The notes: generated by a model not told the origin, from the letters alone. Shown: positions 21,016 to 32,133, counted from the first letter of the stretch. The stretch: 64,000 nucleotides of DNA from an uncultured Halieaceae bacterium (GCA_913056165.1 CAJXMD010000006.1:1-64000); one strand, 5' to 3'. Program-made: numbers and translations.

Positions 21016-22340
21016 CCCAGCCAGAGGTCGTAATCGTCAGAAGCAGTTACCTCTCCGGCAACCCAATCTCCGGGGTTTAGAGTGTTCGCACCTGGCAGGT
21101 GTACCACGCCATCGATTTCTGGCGCATCGCCCTTGCTCCTGCCGATGGCGCCATTTTCATCAACCGAGTCAATCAACACCTCGATACGCTGGCCTATCTT
21201 GGTGTGCAGCTTCGCGCTGCTAATTTCTTGTTGGGTCGCCATAAAGCGCTCCCACCTCTCCGCCTTTACTTCTTCTGGCACGGGATTGGGAAGTTCATTT
21301 GCAGCGGCACCTGCGACAGGTGAGTACTTGAAGCAACCCACTCGATCCAGATGCGCCTCCTCCAGAAATGTCAGGAGTTCCTGGAATTCTGCTTCCGTTT
21401 CGCCCGGGTAGCCGACGATAAAGGTAGAGCGCAGCGTGATTTCCGGGCACATCTTCCGCCACTGGCTGATTCTATCCAGCGTCTTTTCTGCGGCAGCTGG
21501 GCGTTTCATTCGTCGCAGCACCGAAGGGCTACCGTGCTGCAGAGGTATATCTAGGTAGGGCAACACTTTACCTGACGCCATCAGGGGGATGAGACTGTCC
21601 ACATGGGGATAGGGGTAAACGTAATGAAAGCGAATCCAAATACCTAACTCCCCGAGCTGTTCAGCAAGGGTGTAGAGATTTGTTTTCAGCGGCCGCCCCC
21701 CCCAAAAATCAGTTTTGTATTTGAGATCCACCCCGTATGCGCTGGTATCCTGTGAGATTACCAGCAATTCTCTGACACCGGAGTTAACCAGACCCTCTGC
21801 CTCAGTCATGACATCGCCAATGGGGCGGCTGACCAAGTCGCCGCGCAGGCTGGGTATGATGCAGAACCGGCAGCGGTGATTGCAGCCTTCTGAAATCTTT
21901 AAATAGGCATAGTGGCGAGGTGTTAATTTGATGCCCTGATCCGGCACAAGGTCGATGATTGGATTGTGCTCGTGTACCGTCGGGAGTGCGCGCCGGACTT
22001 CGCCCAGCACCTCCTCGTAGGCCGCGGGCCCAGTGACGCCGATTACGCTGGGGTGCAGTTCTTGTATGCGCTTTGCATCCTCCCCTTTGCCCATACATCC
22101 CGTGACCAGGACACGACCGTTTTCACTAATGGCCTCTCCGATGGCATCGAGGCTTTCTGCCTTGGCGCTGTCTATGAATCCGCAGGTGTTCACGATAACA
22201 ATGCCAGCATCCTCGTAGTGAGGGGTTATTTCGTAGCCCTCGATTGAGAGTTGGGTCAGGATTCTCTCGGAGTCAACGAGGGCTTTTGGACAGCCAAGGG
22301 ATACAAAGCCAACTTTTTGGGCCTTATTTTCTTCGATCAT
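21012..22340 (-). CDS. rimO: Ribosomal protein S12 methylthiotransferase RimO
   Basis: [15 protein letters not shown], radical-SAM [12 protein letters not shown]-terminal TRAM domain. Confidence 0.97.
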   Translation of the reverse strand: MIEENKAQKVGFVSLGCPKALVDSERILTQLSIEGYEITPHYEDAGIVIVNTCGFIDSAKAESLDAIGEAISENGRVLVTGCMGKGEDAKRIQELHPSVIGVTGPAAYEEVLGEVRRALPTVHEHNPIIDLVPDQGIKLTPRHYAYLKISEGCNHRCRFCIIPSLRGDLVSRPIGDVMTEAEGLVNSGVRELLVISQDTSAYGVDLKYKTDFWGGRPLKTNLYTLAEQLGELGIWIRFHYVYPYPHVDSLIPLMASGKVLPYLDIPLQHGSPSVLRRMKRPAAAEKTLDRISQWRKMCPEITLRSTFIVGYPGETEAEFQELLTFLEEAHLDRVGCFKYSPVAGAAANELPNPVPEEVKAERWERFMATQQEISSAKLHTKIGQRIEVLIDSVDENGAIGRSKGDAPEIDGVVHLPGANTLNPGDWVAGEVTASDDYDLWLG

Positions 22341-22408
22341 AACGAGTGGCTCTGGCGAGTTTCGGCCGATTGTACTGGTTCCATTCTCATTTGTTCAGGT
22401 GACAACAA

Positions 22409-22912
22409 TCAGAGCTGACGTTGCTGTTCCCTGCTATGGGTTCTGATGGGAAATTCCTCGCGGAGTGCCTTCAGACATTGCAGGGCCTCTTCTCGATTCA
22501 GGAACTCTCCGACGCTAACGTATTCTCCTTTGTCGTGTAGCCCCAGTTTGGGACCCTCCCAGGGGTGGCTCTCTGGTGTCACCGATAGTCCCACCTCAGC
22601 TCGTGCAAAACGCCAGGTTTTTTTGGGAGCGTAATAGCCTTTATCAAGTTTTACAGTTGATCCATCAAGAGTAACGACATGTCGGTACTGCAACTTCCAG
22701 TTGACGTAATAGAGGGCGGCAGACAGTCCCAAAAGCTCCGCCCCCGCAAAAGGAAGTATTGGCCAAGCGCCCAGTAGCGCGAAAGCGATTGCTGCGCCGA
22801 GGGATGGCACCGAGATAGCCAGCACGACCCAGAGATTGGTTTTCCAGGTGGCAGAGTGGTTTGGCTTGACGATGATGGTTTTGATCGCTCCATCATCGGA
22901 AACGGTGATCAC
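22409..22912 (-). CDS. DUF2244-like membrane protein
   Basis: Two TM segments then a basic C-terminal domain; resembles DUF2244 proteins by pattern recognition only. Confidence 0.65.
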   Translation of the reverse strand: MITVSDDGAIKTIIVKPNHSATWKTNLWVVLAISVPSLGAAIAFALLGAWPILPFAGAELLGLSAALYYVNWKLQYRHVVTLDGSTVKLDKGYYAPKKTWRFARAEVGLSVTPESHPWEGPKLGLHDKGEYVSVGEFLNREEALQCLKALREEFPIRTHSREQQRQL

Positions 22913-22975
22913 CGGGTTTTCTCCTGCTTTTCGATGTGCCTACACTAGTCCAACCAACCTTGGGCACCAAGTGAT

Positions 22976-23710
22976 TTACCCCGGACGGCGGCCACTCCAG
23001 CCCGATACGGTAAAAGGGACTGGCGAAAACGCCTTAATCATGGTGTTGGTATGCGGGTGGAGAAATGCTAGAGAGGTAGCATGTAAAAGTAGCCGTGATG
23101 AAGCCTGAAGCGCCTCGTTATGAGCATACATATCGCAGCCAATAATGGGATGACCGATCTCTTTCAGGTGGAGTCGCAACTGATGCGATCGGCCCGTTAC
23201 TGGTGTCAGCTTCAGTAGCGAGCAGTCTGATCCATATTCGACCACCTCATAACGGGTGAGAGAGGGTTTTCCAGTTGCATGACAAACTTTTTGTTTGGGT
23301 CTGTTTTCCCAGTCAGCAATCAAGGGCAGATCTATTTCGCCGACTTTCCGCTCAACAATTCCCCAGACCAATGCGTGGTAGGTTTTTTCGACGGCACGTG
23401 ACTGAAAGACTCGTCCAAGCGTGGAAAGGGTTGCCTTTGTTTTGGGGACTACCAGCAGACCGCTGGTGTCCAGATCCAGCCGATGCACCGCGGCCACGTT
23501 TGGAAAACTGGGTATCAGTCGAGATATTAGACTGTCCCTGTTGAGTGGGTGCCGACCAGGTACGCTGAGTAAGAGATGGGGTTTATCGACGATGAGTAAA
23601 AAATTGTCTTCGTACAAGATCCTGATCGGTTCGCGACTGTGGGGAACGACGTACGGTGGCAGGTCCTCAGCACCTTGTTCTGCAAGAGTGTCTGCCGGCG
23701 TATTTGCCAC
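22976..23710 (-). CDS. RluA-family pseudouridine synthase
   Basis: AVHRLDLDTSGLLVV catalytic motif, GRSHQLRLHLKEIGHPIIG. The ORF extends to a TTG at 23782; GTG at 23710 avoids overlap with pdxJ. Confidence 0.9.
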   Translation of the reverse strand: MANTPADTLAEQGAEDLPPYVVPHSREPIRILYEDNFLLIVDKPHLLLSVPGRHPLNRDSLISRLIPSFPNVAAVHRLDLDTSGLLVVPKTKATLSTLGRVFQSRAVEKTYHALVWGIVERKVGEIDLPLIADWENRPKQKVCHATGKPSLTRYEVVEYGSDCSLLKLTPVTGRSHQLRLHLKEIGHPIIGCDMYAHNEALQASSRLLLHATSLAFLHPHTNTMIKAFSPVPFTVSGWSGRRPG

Positions 23711-23715
23711 GCGGG

Positions 23716-24477
23716 TCAGCTGGATTTGCCCAACGCGAGCCGGTATCGGGCCACTGCTTCGTCGATACCCATCAACAGACAATCGACGGTGAACGCGTGC
23801 CCAATCGATACTTCCTGAAGCTCCGGGATGGCAAAGTCGGGTAGGTTATTCAGGTTCAGGTCATGACCAGCATTAACGCCCAGCCCTACCTCTTCAGCCG
23901 CCGCCGCGGTTAGCTGATAACTGCGCAGGATGTCAGTCCAGGATCCATTGAGGTGGGCTTTTGCGTAAGCTTCCGTGTAGAGCTCGATTCTGTCCGCCCC
24001 AATTTCAGCAGCGCGTGACATGCTTGTTGGATCCGGGTCCATGAACAGGCTCACCCGGCAACCCCATTGGTGGAGTTGCTCGATAATGGGCCGCAAACGA
24101 TCCCCGTCTCGATTGAGGTCGAAACCATGGTCGGAGGTGAGTTGTTCGTCGCTGTCGGGCACCAGAGTGACCTGTGCCGGCTTCACTTGTTCCACCAGAG
24201 AGAGAAAGCCGGGATAGTCACTGACTGTAGATCTGTCGCTGGCGCGGGGCTCGGTGAAGGGATTGCCTTCAAGGTTCAATTCCACATTGATCTTGTGCTT
24301 GAGAGCCAGGCAGTCCTCCGCCCGAATGTGGCGCTGGTCGGGTCTTGGATGAACGGTGATACCGTCCGCGCCGGCTGCGATGATGAGTGTAGCCATCTCG
24401 ACCACATCAGGCAGATGGGTATCCCGCGAATTTCTGATGAGCGCGATCTTGTTCAGGTTAATGCTTAGATCAGTCAA
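23716..24477 (-). CDS. pdxJ: Pyridoxine 5'-phosphate synthase PdxJ
   Basis: LNKIALIRNSR, DGITVHPRPDQRHI, LGVNAGHDLNLNN, SIGHAF motifs. Confidence 0.97.
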   Translation of the reverse strand: MTDLSINLNKIALIRNSRDTHLPDVVEMATLIIAAGADGITVHPRPDQRHIRAEDCLALKHKINVELNLEGNPFTEPRASDRSTVSDYPGFLSLVEQVKPAQVTLVPDSDEQLTSDHGFDLNRDGDRLRPIIEQLHQWGCRVSLFMDPDPTSMSRAAEIGADRIELYTEAYAKAHLNGSWTDILRSYQLTAAAAEEVGLGVNAGHDLNLNNLPDFAIPELQEVSIGHAFTVDCLLMGIDEAVARYRLALGKSS

Positions 24478-24529
24478 TGCTTGATAGCTCCATGAAGCTA
24501 GTGTGATTTGGTGGAGGCCTGATTGAGCT

Positions 24530-25123
24530 TCAGCGCCGCTTCGCGGTTTTCAAAATCACAGCATCGAGGGGTACATCCTGAAAGGGTCGGATGCCGGCAC
24601 TGGTCTGAAATTGTTTGGTTCCAGTTTCGGCTGTTGCGACAAAGTCAACAACGCCCATTCCTCTAATCACCTCACCGAACACGGTATAGCCAGGCTGTCC
24701 AGCAGACCAATCCAAACGGAGATTACTACGCTGGTTAATAAAAAATTGTGCGGTGGCGGAGTCTGGATCATTTGTTCTAGCCATCGCAATCGTTCCGCGA
24801 ATATTATGCAATTTGTTTATGCTTTCATTCTGGATCGGTTCTCTGGTTTCTTTCTCTACACGGTCGGTGGTAAACCCGCCGCCTTGCACCATGAAATTGT
24901 CTATAACGCGATGAAAAATCGTGTCGTCATAAAAACCCGAGTCAACGTAGGCTAAAAAGTTCTCCACGGTTTTAGGGGCTTTCTCAGGAAAAAGTTTGAT
25001 GTCGATAATGCCCGCAGACGTGTCAAGACGCACGACAAGGTCTTTGTCGCCCGCCAAGGATCCGGCGCTAATACAGGTGAGTAGAGCTACGACAGCTCCC
25101 GCGATTAGATGTCTTCTTATCAT
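24530..25123 (-). CDS. Periplasmic peptidyl-prolyl cis-trans isomerase (cyclophilin)
   Basis: FHRVIDNFMVQGGGF, TVFGEVIRGMGVVD; signal peptide. Confidence 0.94.
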   Translation of the reverse strand: MIRRHLIAGAVVALLTCISAGSLAGDKDLVVRLDTSAGIIDIKLFPEKAPKTVENFLAYVDSGFYDDTIFHRVIDNFMVQGGGFTTDRVEKETREPIQNESINKLHNIRGTIAMARTNDPDSATAQFFINQRSNLRLDWSAGQPGYTVFGEVIRGMGVVDFVATAETGTKQFQTSAGIRPFQDVPLDAVILKTAKRR

Positions 25124-25141
25124 GCCTGTTTCCTTTTTAAG

Positions 25142-25876
25142 TTAACTCCAGCCGTCGTTCTTCCGGCGTTTCGGTATCAATCTAGGTCCAAACACCGCCA
25201 ACAAAAATCCGACCAAAACCGCGATCGCGCCATCGATTATCTGACTGTTGTTGATCCGATCCGTAAGTCTGATATTTTCGAGCTTTAGCAATTCAATTTC
25301 AGTTTTCTGGCTCTCAAAATTCTCGATAAGAGTGCGATTCTTTTCGTCGAGTTCAAGCTCCCGTCCTGCGAGGGCCGTGAGCCTCTCCAACTCTTTCTTT
25401 GTATTCTCAAGTTCGAGACTCTGGCTACGTTGCATTTGCTCGTTGGCATAGGTCTCCCTTTGTGCTCCGTCCAGTAGTGCCACTAAACCGGCGCGATCTT
25501 CCTCAAGCTGAGAGAACTCCTCCTCGAGTGCACGAAGTTCGAGAGTGGTTGGCGTCTCGGCTTGCAGATATTGGGCGCGTAACCAGCCTCGCGTGCCGCC
25601 TGCTGTTTCAACCTCAGCCCAGACCCCGTCCTCGGATAAACCAAAAAAGGTGATCCCGGTGCCAGAGGGCAGGCCCTTGTTCAGGATTCGGTATTCACCT
25701 CCCGCCCCGCTTCTTATCGGCACCAAAATTCTATCGGTGATAAAGCGTTGCTCCTGCCCAAAGCTATATTCTGCTGTCAGCAAGGTGGCAGCGCAGAGCA
25801 TCAGGACCGAGACTGTACGGTAAATAGATCCCATTGAAACTTCCTTATTCAGAGACTCTGTCGATGGAGTATTCAA
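25142..25876 (-). CDS. SH3-domain protein with coiled coil and C-terminal TM (YgiM/TIGR04211-like)
   Basis: Signal peptide, bacterial SH3 segment (ITDRILVPIRSGAGGEYRILNKGLPSGT), coiled coil, C-terminal TM. Confidence 0.8.
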   Translation of the reverse strand: MNTPSTESLNKEVSMGSIYRTVSVLMLCAATLLTAEYSFGQEQRFITDRILVPIRSGAGGEYRILNKGLPSGTGITFFGLSEDGVWAEVETAGGTRGWLRAQYLQAETPTTLELRALEEEFSQLEEDRAGLVALLDGAQRETYANEQMQRSQSLELENTKKELERLTALAGRELELDEKNRTLIENFESQKTEIELLKLENIRLTDRINNSQIIDGAIAVLVGFLLAVFGPRLIPKRRKNDGWS

Positions 25877-25901
25877 CCATCCAAGGCGACACCTGTCAGT
25901 A

Positions 25902-26504
25902 TCAAATCTCGCTGCTCGTCTGGTTTTCCTCGGATTCTCCTTTCAACCATGGGCTCATGAGCAGGGTCGTGATAATCATCAACAAAACGGTAAAGGCAAT
26001 GCCTGACCACAATTTATATGACACCCAGGTTGCCTCGGGAAAGCGATACGCAACCACGAGATTCAGAATGCCAACGATCGTGAAGTGGGCCACCCATACC
26101 CAGCAGATACGCGCCCATATCCTGTCCGGCAGTTTGATCTGTTGCCCCATCAGTCGTTGAAGGAAGTTTTGGGAACCGAATACCTGGGATGCCCCGAAGG
26201 CTAGTGCCATGCCCCAGTTAAAGATAGAAGGTTTCCACTGGATAAAAAGTTCGTTTTGAAAGGCGAGGGTCGCTCCGCCAAAGACTGCCACCGCGGCCGC
26301 AGTCCAGAGCAGACGTTTTTCCAACTCACCGCTCACCCAGTAAATGATAGGGAGAGAGATCAGGGTTGAAACAATTAGCACGGCGGTGGCACTGTAAATT
26401 CCGGCGATCGTGTGCGTCCACCCCATAATTTCAACGGTTTCGCCGTCAAACTGGTAAACCGTAAAAAAGAGAATAATGGGGATGAATTCTAGTAATTGCT
26501 TCAT
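25902..26504 (-). CDS. yciB: Inner membrane-spanning protein YciB (septation protein A family)
   Basis: LLEFIPIILFF, multiple TM segments, NFLQRLMG. Confidence 0.9.
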   Translation of the reverse strand: MKQLLEFIPIILFFTVYQFDGETVEIMGWTHTIAGIYSATAVLIVSTLISLPIIYWVSGELEKRLLWTAAAVAVFGGATLAFQNELFIQWKPSIFNWGMALAFGASQVFGSQNFLQRLMGQQIKLPDRIWARICWVWVAHFTIVGILNLVVAYRFPEATWVSYKLWSGIAFTVLLMIITTLLMSPWLKGESEENQTSSEI

Positions 26505-26599
26505 AATAAGAGTTGGTGGCCGATGAGTTCGCTGTCTTTGAGACAGTTAGTGTAGGTAGTTGGTCGTAGATTCTTACCCTTACGCACAGTGTAGAGCCC

Positions 26600-27424
26600 T
26601 TGATCATTGACTTCCACACACATTCTCTGGCTTCCGATGGGGCCCTAGGCCCCAAAGAGCTGGTGGCGCGCGCTCGTGCACGTGGGGTTAGGCAGTTTGC
26701 CATTACCGATCACGATACGACCGCGGGATGGCAGTCCCTTAAGTCGAGCGAGTGTGAGGGCATCACCCTTGTTCCCGGCGTTGAGCTCTCCTGCATTTGG
26801 CGTAACGCCACAATCCACGTGATCGCTCTGGGTTTTGAGTCAAACCGAGACTCGATACAGGAGCTCCTCGCAAAGCTGGCTTTGGCACGCCAGGCCCGCG
26901 CTAAAACTATCGCCGAGCGGCTTGCGCGTCACGGTATGGATGGCGCCTTGGAAGGTGCTATGGCGGTCGCCGGCGAGGGGCAGCTGTGCCGCCCCCACTT
27001 TGCCCAGTGGATGGTTGAATCGGGATTTGTCGAATCCATGGCTGTCGCTTTTGATCGATATCTTGGGACCGGCAAACTCGGGGATGTGAGAACCCACTGG
27101 CCAACGCTTGAGGAGGTGCTCTCGGCGATTAAGGCGAGTCACGGGGTGTCGGTGCTGGCCCATCCGCTTCACTACAAGCTGACGAGGACGAAACTGAGGG
27201 CGCTGTGCTCGGCATTTGTGGGGGTGGGCGGTGAAGCTATCGAGGTGATTAATGGTCGGCAGTCTGACAGTGATATTGGCTACCTGTGCCAGCTTGCGAG
27301 AGACTTTGATTGTCACGTTTCTGCCGGCAGTGATTTCCATCGTGAATGGCGATATGGTGCCGATGTCGGTATTGATGTGGGCACACTCAACGATGTGCAG
27401 GGTGTTTGGGAGCAGTTTGGGTGA
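26600..27424 (+). CDS. PHP-domain phosphoesterase (RNase AM / YciV-like)
   Basis: IDFHTHSLASDGAL, ITDHDTTAGW, AHPLHY, SAGSDFH motifs. Confidence 0.92.
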   Translation: MIIDFHTHSLASDGALGPKELVARARARGVRQFAITDHDTTAGWQSLKSSECEGITLVPGVELSCIWRNATIHVIALGFESNRDSIQELLAKLALARQARAKTIAERLARHGMDGALEGAMAVAGEGQLCRPHFAQWMVESGFVESMAVAFDRYLGTGKLGDVRTHWPTLEEVLSAIKASHGVSVLAHPLHYKLTRTKLRALCSAFVGVGGEAIEVINGRQSDSDIGYLCQLARDFDCHVSAGSDFHREWRYGADVGIDVGTLNDVQGVWEQFG

Positions 27425-28044
27425 GCGAGCTCATCACAATCCACCCCGAGACGCCTCAATCCCGTCTCGTTGATCAGGCAGTAGATATTGTCAAGCGAGG
27501 TGGCGTTGTGGTTTATCCCACCGACTCGGCTTACGCTCTCGGCTGCCATATCGGCGATAAGCGTGCAATGGAGCGTATTCGTCGCATCCGGAAGCTGGAT
27601 GAAAAACACAACTTTACTTTGGTATGTCGCGATCTCTCTGAACTGGGATCCTATGCCCACGTTAACAACCAATGCTATCGGCTACTGCGCCACGCGACCC
27701 CCGGGCCCTTCACCTTTATTCTGGAGGCAACGAGTGATGTGCCCAGACGGCTCATGCACCCGAAACGCAAAACCGTTGGTTTGAGAGTTCCTGATAACCC
27801 AATTGCACAAGCGCTCTTGGGCGGTCTGGGAGAGCCTATGATGAGCGTAACGCTGATTTTGCCCGGCGATGATTACCCTCTGACGGACCCCTATGACATT
27901 CGGCAAAGTCTCGATCACGATGTTGATCTTATTATCGACGGGGGTTTCTGCGGTTTGGAGCCAACCACCGTGGTCGATATGACCGCCGAAACACCTGAAT
28001 TGATGCGTCAGGGGTTGGGGGACGCTACTGCCTTCCTCAGCTGA
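27406..28044 (+). CDS. YciO/Sua5-family threonylcarbamoyl-AMP synthase-like protein
   Basis: GGVVVYPTDSAYALGC, KRKTVGLRVPDNP; shorter YciO-like form without Sua5 C-terminal domain. Confidence 0.9.
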   Translation: MGAVWVSELITIHPETPQSRLVDQAVDIVKRGGVVVYPTDSAYALGCHIGDKRAMERIRRIRKLDEKHNFTLVCRDLSELGSYAHVNNQCYRLLRHATPGPFTFILEATSDVPRRLMHPKRKTVGLRVPDNPIAQALLGGLGEPMMSVTLILPGDDYPLTDPYDIRQSLDHDVDLIIDGGFCGLEPTTVVDMTAETPELMRQGLGDATAFLS

Positions 28045-29051
28045 TGTCAGTTGCTTGGGGCGCCCGCCTCCTGAAAAAAAATAAGCGATTGAACCACTGT
28101 GATGTGGATCTATTCTTATGGCCCATGAGGTATACTTGCCTAGTGACGACGATACCTTCAGACACCAGCCCCGCTTCCGACAGCGCACAGCTCACTGACC
28201 AAGAAGTAGCCCTCGCGGCTGGTGACCTTCGCGCCTCTGCTCGGGTCGAAAAACGGCTCTCTACCCCGCTTCAAGGGGAAATGCCCTTTGCGATAGTGAT
28301 GGGTCAGGCGGTAACTGAGTTACCAAAGGATCTGTATATTCCGCCACAGGCTCTGGAGGTGATCCTCGAGGCCTTTGAGGGTCCCCTCGATCTACTTCTT
28401 TATCTCATTCGACGTCAAAATCTGGATATTCTGGATATCGACGTATCGGCCATCACCGAGCAGTACATGCAGTATGTTGAGCTCATGGATGCGATGCAGT
28501 TCGAATTGGCGGCGGAGTACTTGCTGATGGCAGCAATGCTTGCCGAGATTAAATCGCGCATGTTGCTGCCCCGCTCTCAGGAGCTGGAGGAGGACGAGGA
28601 AGATCCGCGGGCGAGCTTGATCAGGCGTCTGCAGGAATATGAGCGCTTCAAACAGGCGGCCGAAGATATGGACGTCCTACCTCGCTTGGAGCGTGATACA
28701 TGGGTGGCCAAGATTCAGCCGCCGGATCTGAAGAAGGATCGCCCGCTCCCGGAAATAGAGATGCGCGAACTCTTGGTGGCCTTTGGTGAGGTATTGCGTC
28801 GCGCTGACATGTACGAAAGTCATCAGATTCAGCGGGAATCTCTCTCCACTCGAGAGCGAATGTCCGACGTACTCGAGACCCTCAAAAGCCAGAAGTTTGT
28901 TCCCTTCGTCGCTTTGTTCAAAGCAGAAGAGGGGCGGCTTGGGGTGGTGGTGACGTTTCTTGCCCTGATGGAGTTGATCAAAGAAGCCCTTGTTGAAATT
29001 GTTCAGACAGAGGGTTTTGGACCGATACACGTTAAAGCGAGATCTGACTGA
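28044..29051 (+). CDS. scpA: Segregation and condensation protein A
   Basis: FEGPLDLLLYLIRRQNLDILDIDVSAITEQYMQYVELM; followed by scpB. Start uncertain (ATG 28125 is an alternative). Confidence 0.94.
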   Translation: MSVAWGARLLKKNKRLNHCDVDLFLWPMRYTCLVTTIPSDTSPASDSAQLTDQEVALAAGDLRASARVEKRLSTPLQGEMPFAIVMGQAVTELPKDLYIPPQALEVILEAFEGPLDLLLYLIRRQNLDILDIDVSAITEQYMQYVELMDAMQFELAAEYLLMAAMLAEIKSRMLLPRSQELEEDEEDPRASLIRRLQEYERFKQAAEDMDVLPRLERDTWVAKIQPPDLKKDRPLPEIEMRELLVAFGEVLRRADMYESHQIQRESLSTRERMSDVLETLKSQKFVPFVALFKAEEGRLGVVVTFLALMELIKEALVEIVQTEGFGPIHVKARSD

Positions 29052-29773
29052 TGGCTGAAACAGGACTGGTGCAAATCATCGAGGGTGCCCTGATGGCGGC
29101 GGGTGAGCCGCTGTCACTGCAGCGCATTAGCCAATTGTTCGATGAATTTGATCGTCCGGGCAATGACGATTTAAAGCAGGCACTGGCCGACGTGGCGGCC
29201 CGTTGTGAGGACAGAGGCTACGAGTTGGTGCAGGTCGCGAGCGGTTATCGCTTTCAGGTTCGGCAGAATCTGTCGACTTGGGTCGGGCGGATATGGCAGG
29301 AGCGACCCCCCAGATATTCGAGAGCTCTGTTGGAGACATTATCTTTAATCGCCTACCGGCAGCCCATTACACGCGGGGAGATCGAGGAAATTCGAGGCGT
29401 CGCAGTGAGCACGAATATTATCAGAACTCTCCAAGAGCGGGAGTGGGTGAGGGTTGTTGGCCACCGGGATGTGCCCGGAAAGCCCGCTATGTACGCAACC
29501 ACGCGACAGTTTTTAGATTACTTCAACCTGAAGTCTCTCGAACAGTTGCCGCCTCTCGCGGACATAAAAGAACTTGATAATCTGTCGGGCAACCTGGAAT
29601 TCGATTCCGAGTCTGCCAATGATGCCGTGAATGACCGAGAGGATGCTGAGGCAGCATCTATCTCTTCGACCACGGCATCTGACACCGCAGATCACGCTGA
29701 TGAAGCGTCTACTGAGGAAGCAACGGTCGGTGACGAAAACAAAGAACAAAGACAGGTCGAGGCGTCACCCTGA
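29051..29773 (+). CDS. scpB: Segregation and condensation protein B
   Basis: [26 protein letters not shown]. Confidence 0.95.
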   Translation: MAETGLVQIIEGALMAAGEPLSLQRISQLFDEFDRPGNDDLKQALADVAARCEDRGYELVQVASGYRFQVRQNLSTWVGRIWQERPPRYSRALLETLSLIAYRQPITRGEIEEIRGVAVSTNIIRTLQEREWVRVVGHRDVPGKPAMYATTRQFLDYFNLKSLEQLPPLADIKELDNLSGNLEFDSESANDAVNDREDAEAASISSTTASDTADHADEASTEEATVGDENKEQRQVEASP

Positions 29774-30683
29774 CTCCAAACGGGGCAAAGCCCAAGAAGA
29801 AGGAGCGATTGAGGGAGCGGACCACCCCAAAGGAGAGAAGCTTCATAAGGCTCTCGCCAGGGTTGGTATTGGCTCCCGGCGTGAAATGGAGCGCTGGATC
29901 GAGCAGGGCCGGTTTTCCATCGATGGTAAGCGCGCCAAGTTAGGCGATCGAGTAACCGAGCAACAAATTGTTACCTTGGATGGCAAGCCGGTTGACCTAG
30001 GTTCTACTGAGCAAGTGCGCTGCCTTCTCTATCACAAGCCCATCGGAGAAGTGTGTTCCCGCAAAGATCCTGAGGGCCGCCGCACCGTTTTCGAGTCACT
30101 GCCTCACGTGGGTTCTGGACGGTGGATTGTTATTGGGCGTCTGGATTTCAATACGTCTGGACTGTTGCTTTTCACTACCGATGGTGAGTTGGCGAATGCG
30201 CTGATGCATCCCAGTAGCATGATTGAGCGTGAGTATCTGGTTCGTGTTATGGGGAATGTGGCTGATGACACGCTAGACAACCTGACAAAAGGGGTAATGT
30301 TGGACGATGGCCCTGCCCGCTTCACCGATGTGGTTGATGGAGGTGGTGACGGTATAAACCATTGGTTTTACGTGGTACTCATGGAGGGTCGTAATCGGGA
30401 GGTGAGGCGCCTCTGGGAGTCTCAGGGACTTACCGTGTCCCGGCTGAAGCGTGTCCGCTACGGCAATGTATTTTTGCCTTCGCGCTTGAAAAAGGGCGAG
30501 TGGATGGAGCTCCCGGAGAAAGACGTCGATGTCATTTATGGCATGGCTGGACTACCGCCGAAAAAGCCGCAGCCTCTTAGCGACAAAGAGTTGAAAAAAC
30601 TGGACAGGCTTGCAAAGAAATCCGGTCGCAAAACAGCACGACGGCTGGCCACAGGAAAAGAGCCCCAGAGGCGAAAGCGCTGA
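29730..30683 (+). CDS. rluB: 23S rRNA pseudouridine synthase RluB
   Basis: S4 domain ([20 protein letters not shown]), [30 protein letters not shown] start 29730 inside the longer ORF. Confidence 0.93.
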   Translation: MTKTKNKDRSRRHPDSKRGKAQEEGAIEGADHPKGEKLHKALARVGIGSRREMERWIEQGRFSIDGKRAKLGDRVTEQQIVTLDGKPVDLGSTEQVRCLLYHKPIGEVCSRKDPEGRRTVFESLPHVGSGRWIVIGRLDFNTSGLLLFTTDGELANALMHPSSMIEREYLVRVMGNVADDTLDNLTKGVMLDDGPARFTDVVDGGGDGINHWFYVVLMEGRNREVRRLWESQGLTVSRLKRVRYGNVFLPSRLKKGEWMELPEKDVDVIYGMAGLPPKKPQPLSDKELKKLDRLAKKSGRKTARRLATGKEPQRRKR

Positions 30684-30691
30684 CAGCTTGT

Positions 30692-31453
30692 CTAGACCGA
30701 TGGCTGGGCATCAAGAGCGAGGCCGTTAATCCCGCGGCTGGCGTCACTCATGAGATAAAGCCAAAGTGGCATTATTTCAGCGGGCGATGGGTTGGTCTCT
30801 GGGGGCTCTGCAGGATACGCAGTGCGACGCATTGCCGTGTTTACCGGCCCGGGATTGAGACTGTTTACTCTTACGTTGCTCGTACCGCCCAGTTCCTCTG
30901 AGAGCACCTGCATAAAACCCTCGGTGGCAAACTTTGAGACTGCATAGGCACCCCAGAACGCCTTGCCGCGTCTACCAACACCTGAGCTTGTAAGAATAAT
31001 CGAGGCGCTGGGGGCCTGTTCGAGTAACGGCAGCAGAGCCTGTGTCAGCATGAATGCCGCATTCACGTTGACTTGCATCACCTCATGCCAGGTTCCGACG
31101 TTGGCTTGTGAGAGAGGCTTCCGATCGCCGAGTAGACTGGCGTTATGCAGAAGACCATCTAGATGGTTGAATTCTCCTGCAAGCTCTCCCGCAAGTGCAC
31201 ATAGACTATCGTAGGTCACGGTTGCCAGGTTACAGGGAATGACCGCGGGTGTGGGGGCTCCGCTGGCAACAATTTCATCATACAAGCGATCCAGCTTCGC
31301 CTCTGTTTTTCCGAGTAATAGCAGCTCGGCTCCCGCGTTCGCATAGGCAAGGGCCGCTGCCTTACCAATACCATCGCCAGCACCGGTGACAAGTATTCGC
31401 TTATCCGCGAGTTCTGTCGTCGACGGTAACCAGGAAGGGGGTGGAAAAGTCAT
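30692..31453 (-). CDS. SDR-family oxidoreductase, YciK-like
   Basis: ILVTGAGDGIGKAAAL, LLHNASLLGD, YAVSKFA. Confidence 0.9.
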   Translation of the reverse strand: MTFPPPSWLPSTTELADKRILVTGAGDGIGKAAALAYANAGAELLLLGKTEAKLDRLYDEIVASGAPTPAVIPCNLATVTYDSLCALAGELAGEFNHLDGLLHNASLLGDRKPLSQANVGTWHEVMQVNVNAAFMLTQALLPLLEQAPSASIILTSSGVGRRGKAFWGAYAVSKFATEGFMQVLSEELGGTSNVRVNSLNPGPVNTAMRRTAYPAEPPETNPSPAEIMPLWLYLMSDASRGINGLALDAQPSV

Positions 31454-32133
31454 CAGATCATCCTCATCAGTAGTTGTGAGAGTTCTTCGCTACTCTCTGC
31501 GAGGTAATCGGCCTGCCAATCCCGCGGATCGACACCGGGCTCAACGTAGCCGTAGGCAGCGGCAATGGTTTGGCACCCCGCTGCGTTACCGGCCTCTATA
31601 TCCCGCTTGTGATCCCCAACGTAAACGCATCGTGAAGGGTGCCCGCCCAAGTTTTCACAGCTCAGCAAGACAGATTCGGGATCTGGTTTGGGATGGGTGA
31701 CCTCGGTAGGCGTGATTAAACATTGTGCGGCAGGAGAAAAATTCAGCGCCGTCATCAGCGGTTCGGCGTAGCGTCGAAATTTGTTGGTGGCTACGCCCCA
31801 GGGAATCTGCTTCTCTCCCAGTCTATTAATGAGTTCCCGTAGCCCCGGGTAAACGACGGCCTCCTTTCCAAGCGCTCGCTCATACTCGAGGAGGAATTGC
31901 TCCCGGTGATGTTCAAATTCGGAGTTTTCGTTGGTAATCCCCAGTGCGAGCGAGACTAGAGCGGCGGCACCGTTAGTCACCGTTTGTCGAATAGTCTCCT
32001 CCCGGAGTAGCGGTAACTCGTGACGCTTGCGCAGTCCCTGTATAACGCTGATGAACTCGGGTGCCGTATCTACCAGGGTCCCGTCCAGGTCAAAAATAAC
32101 GGCGTCCAATGATGCTTCGGCAGAGAGGGTCAT
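31453..32133 (-). CDS. HAD hydrolase, probable MupP (N-acetylmuramic acid 6-phosphate phosphatase)
   Basis: FDLDGTLVDTAPE, PKPDPESVL, VYVGDHKRDIEAGNAAG; located between ubiG and yciK as mupP is in Pseudomonas. Confidence 0.85.
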   Translation of the reverse strand: MTLSAEASLDAVIFDLDGTLVDTAPEFISVIQGLRKRHELPLLREETIRQTVTNGAAALVSLALGITNENSEFEHHREQFLLEYERALGKEAVVYPGLRELINRLGEKQIPWGVATNKFRRYAEPLMTALNFSPAAQCLITPTEVTHPKPDPESVLLSCENLGGHPSRCVYVGDHKRDIEAGNAAGCQTIAAAYGYVEPGVDPRDWQADYLAESSEELSQLLMRMI

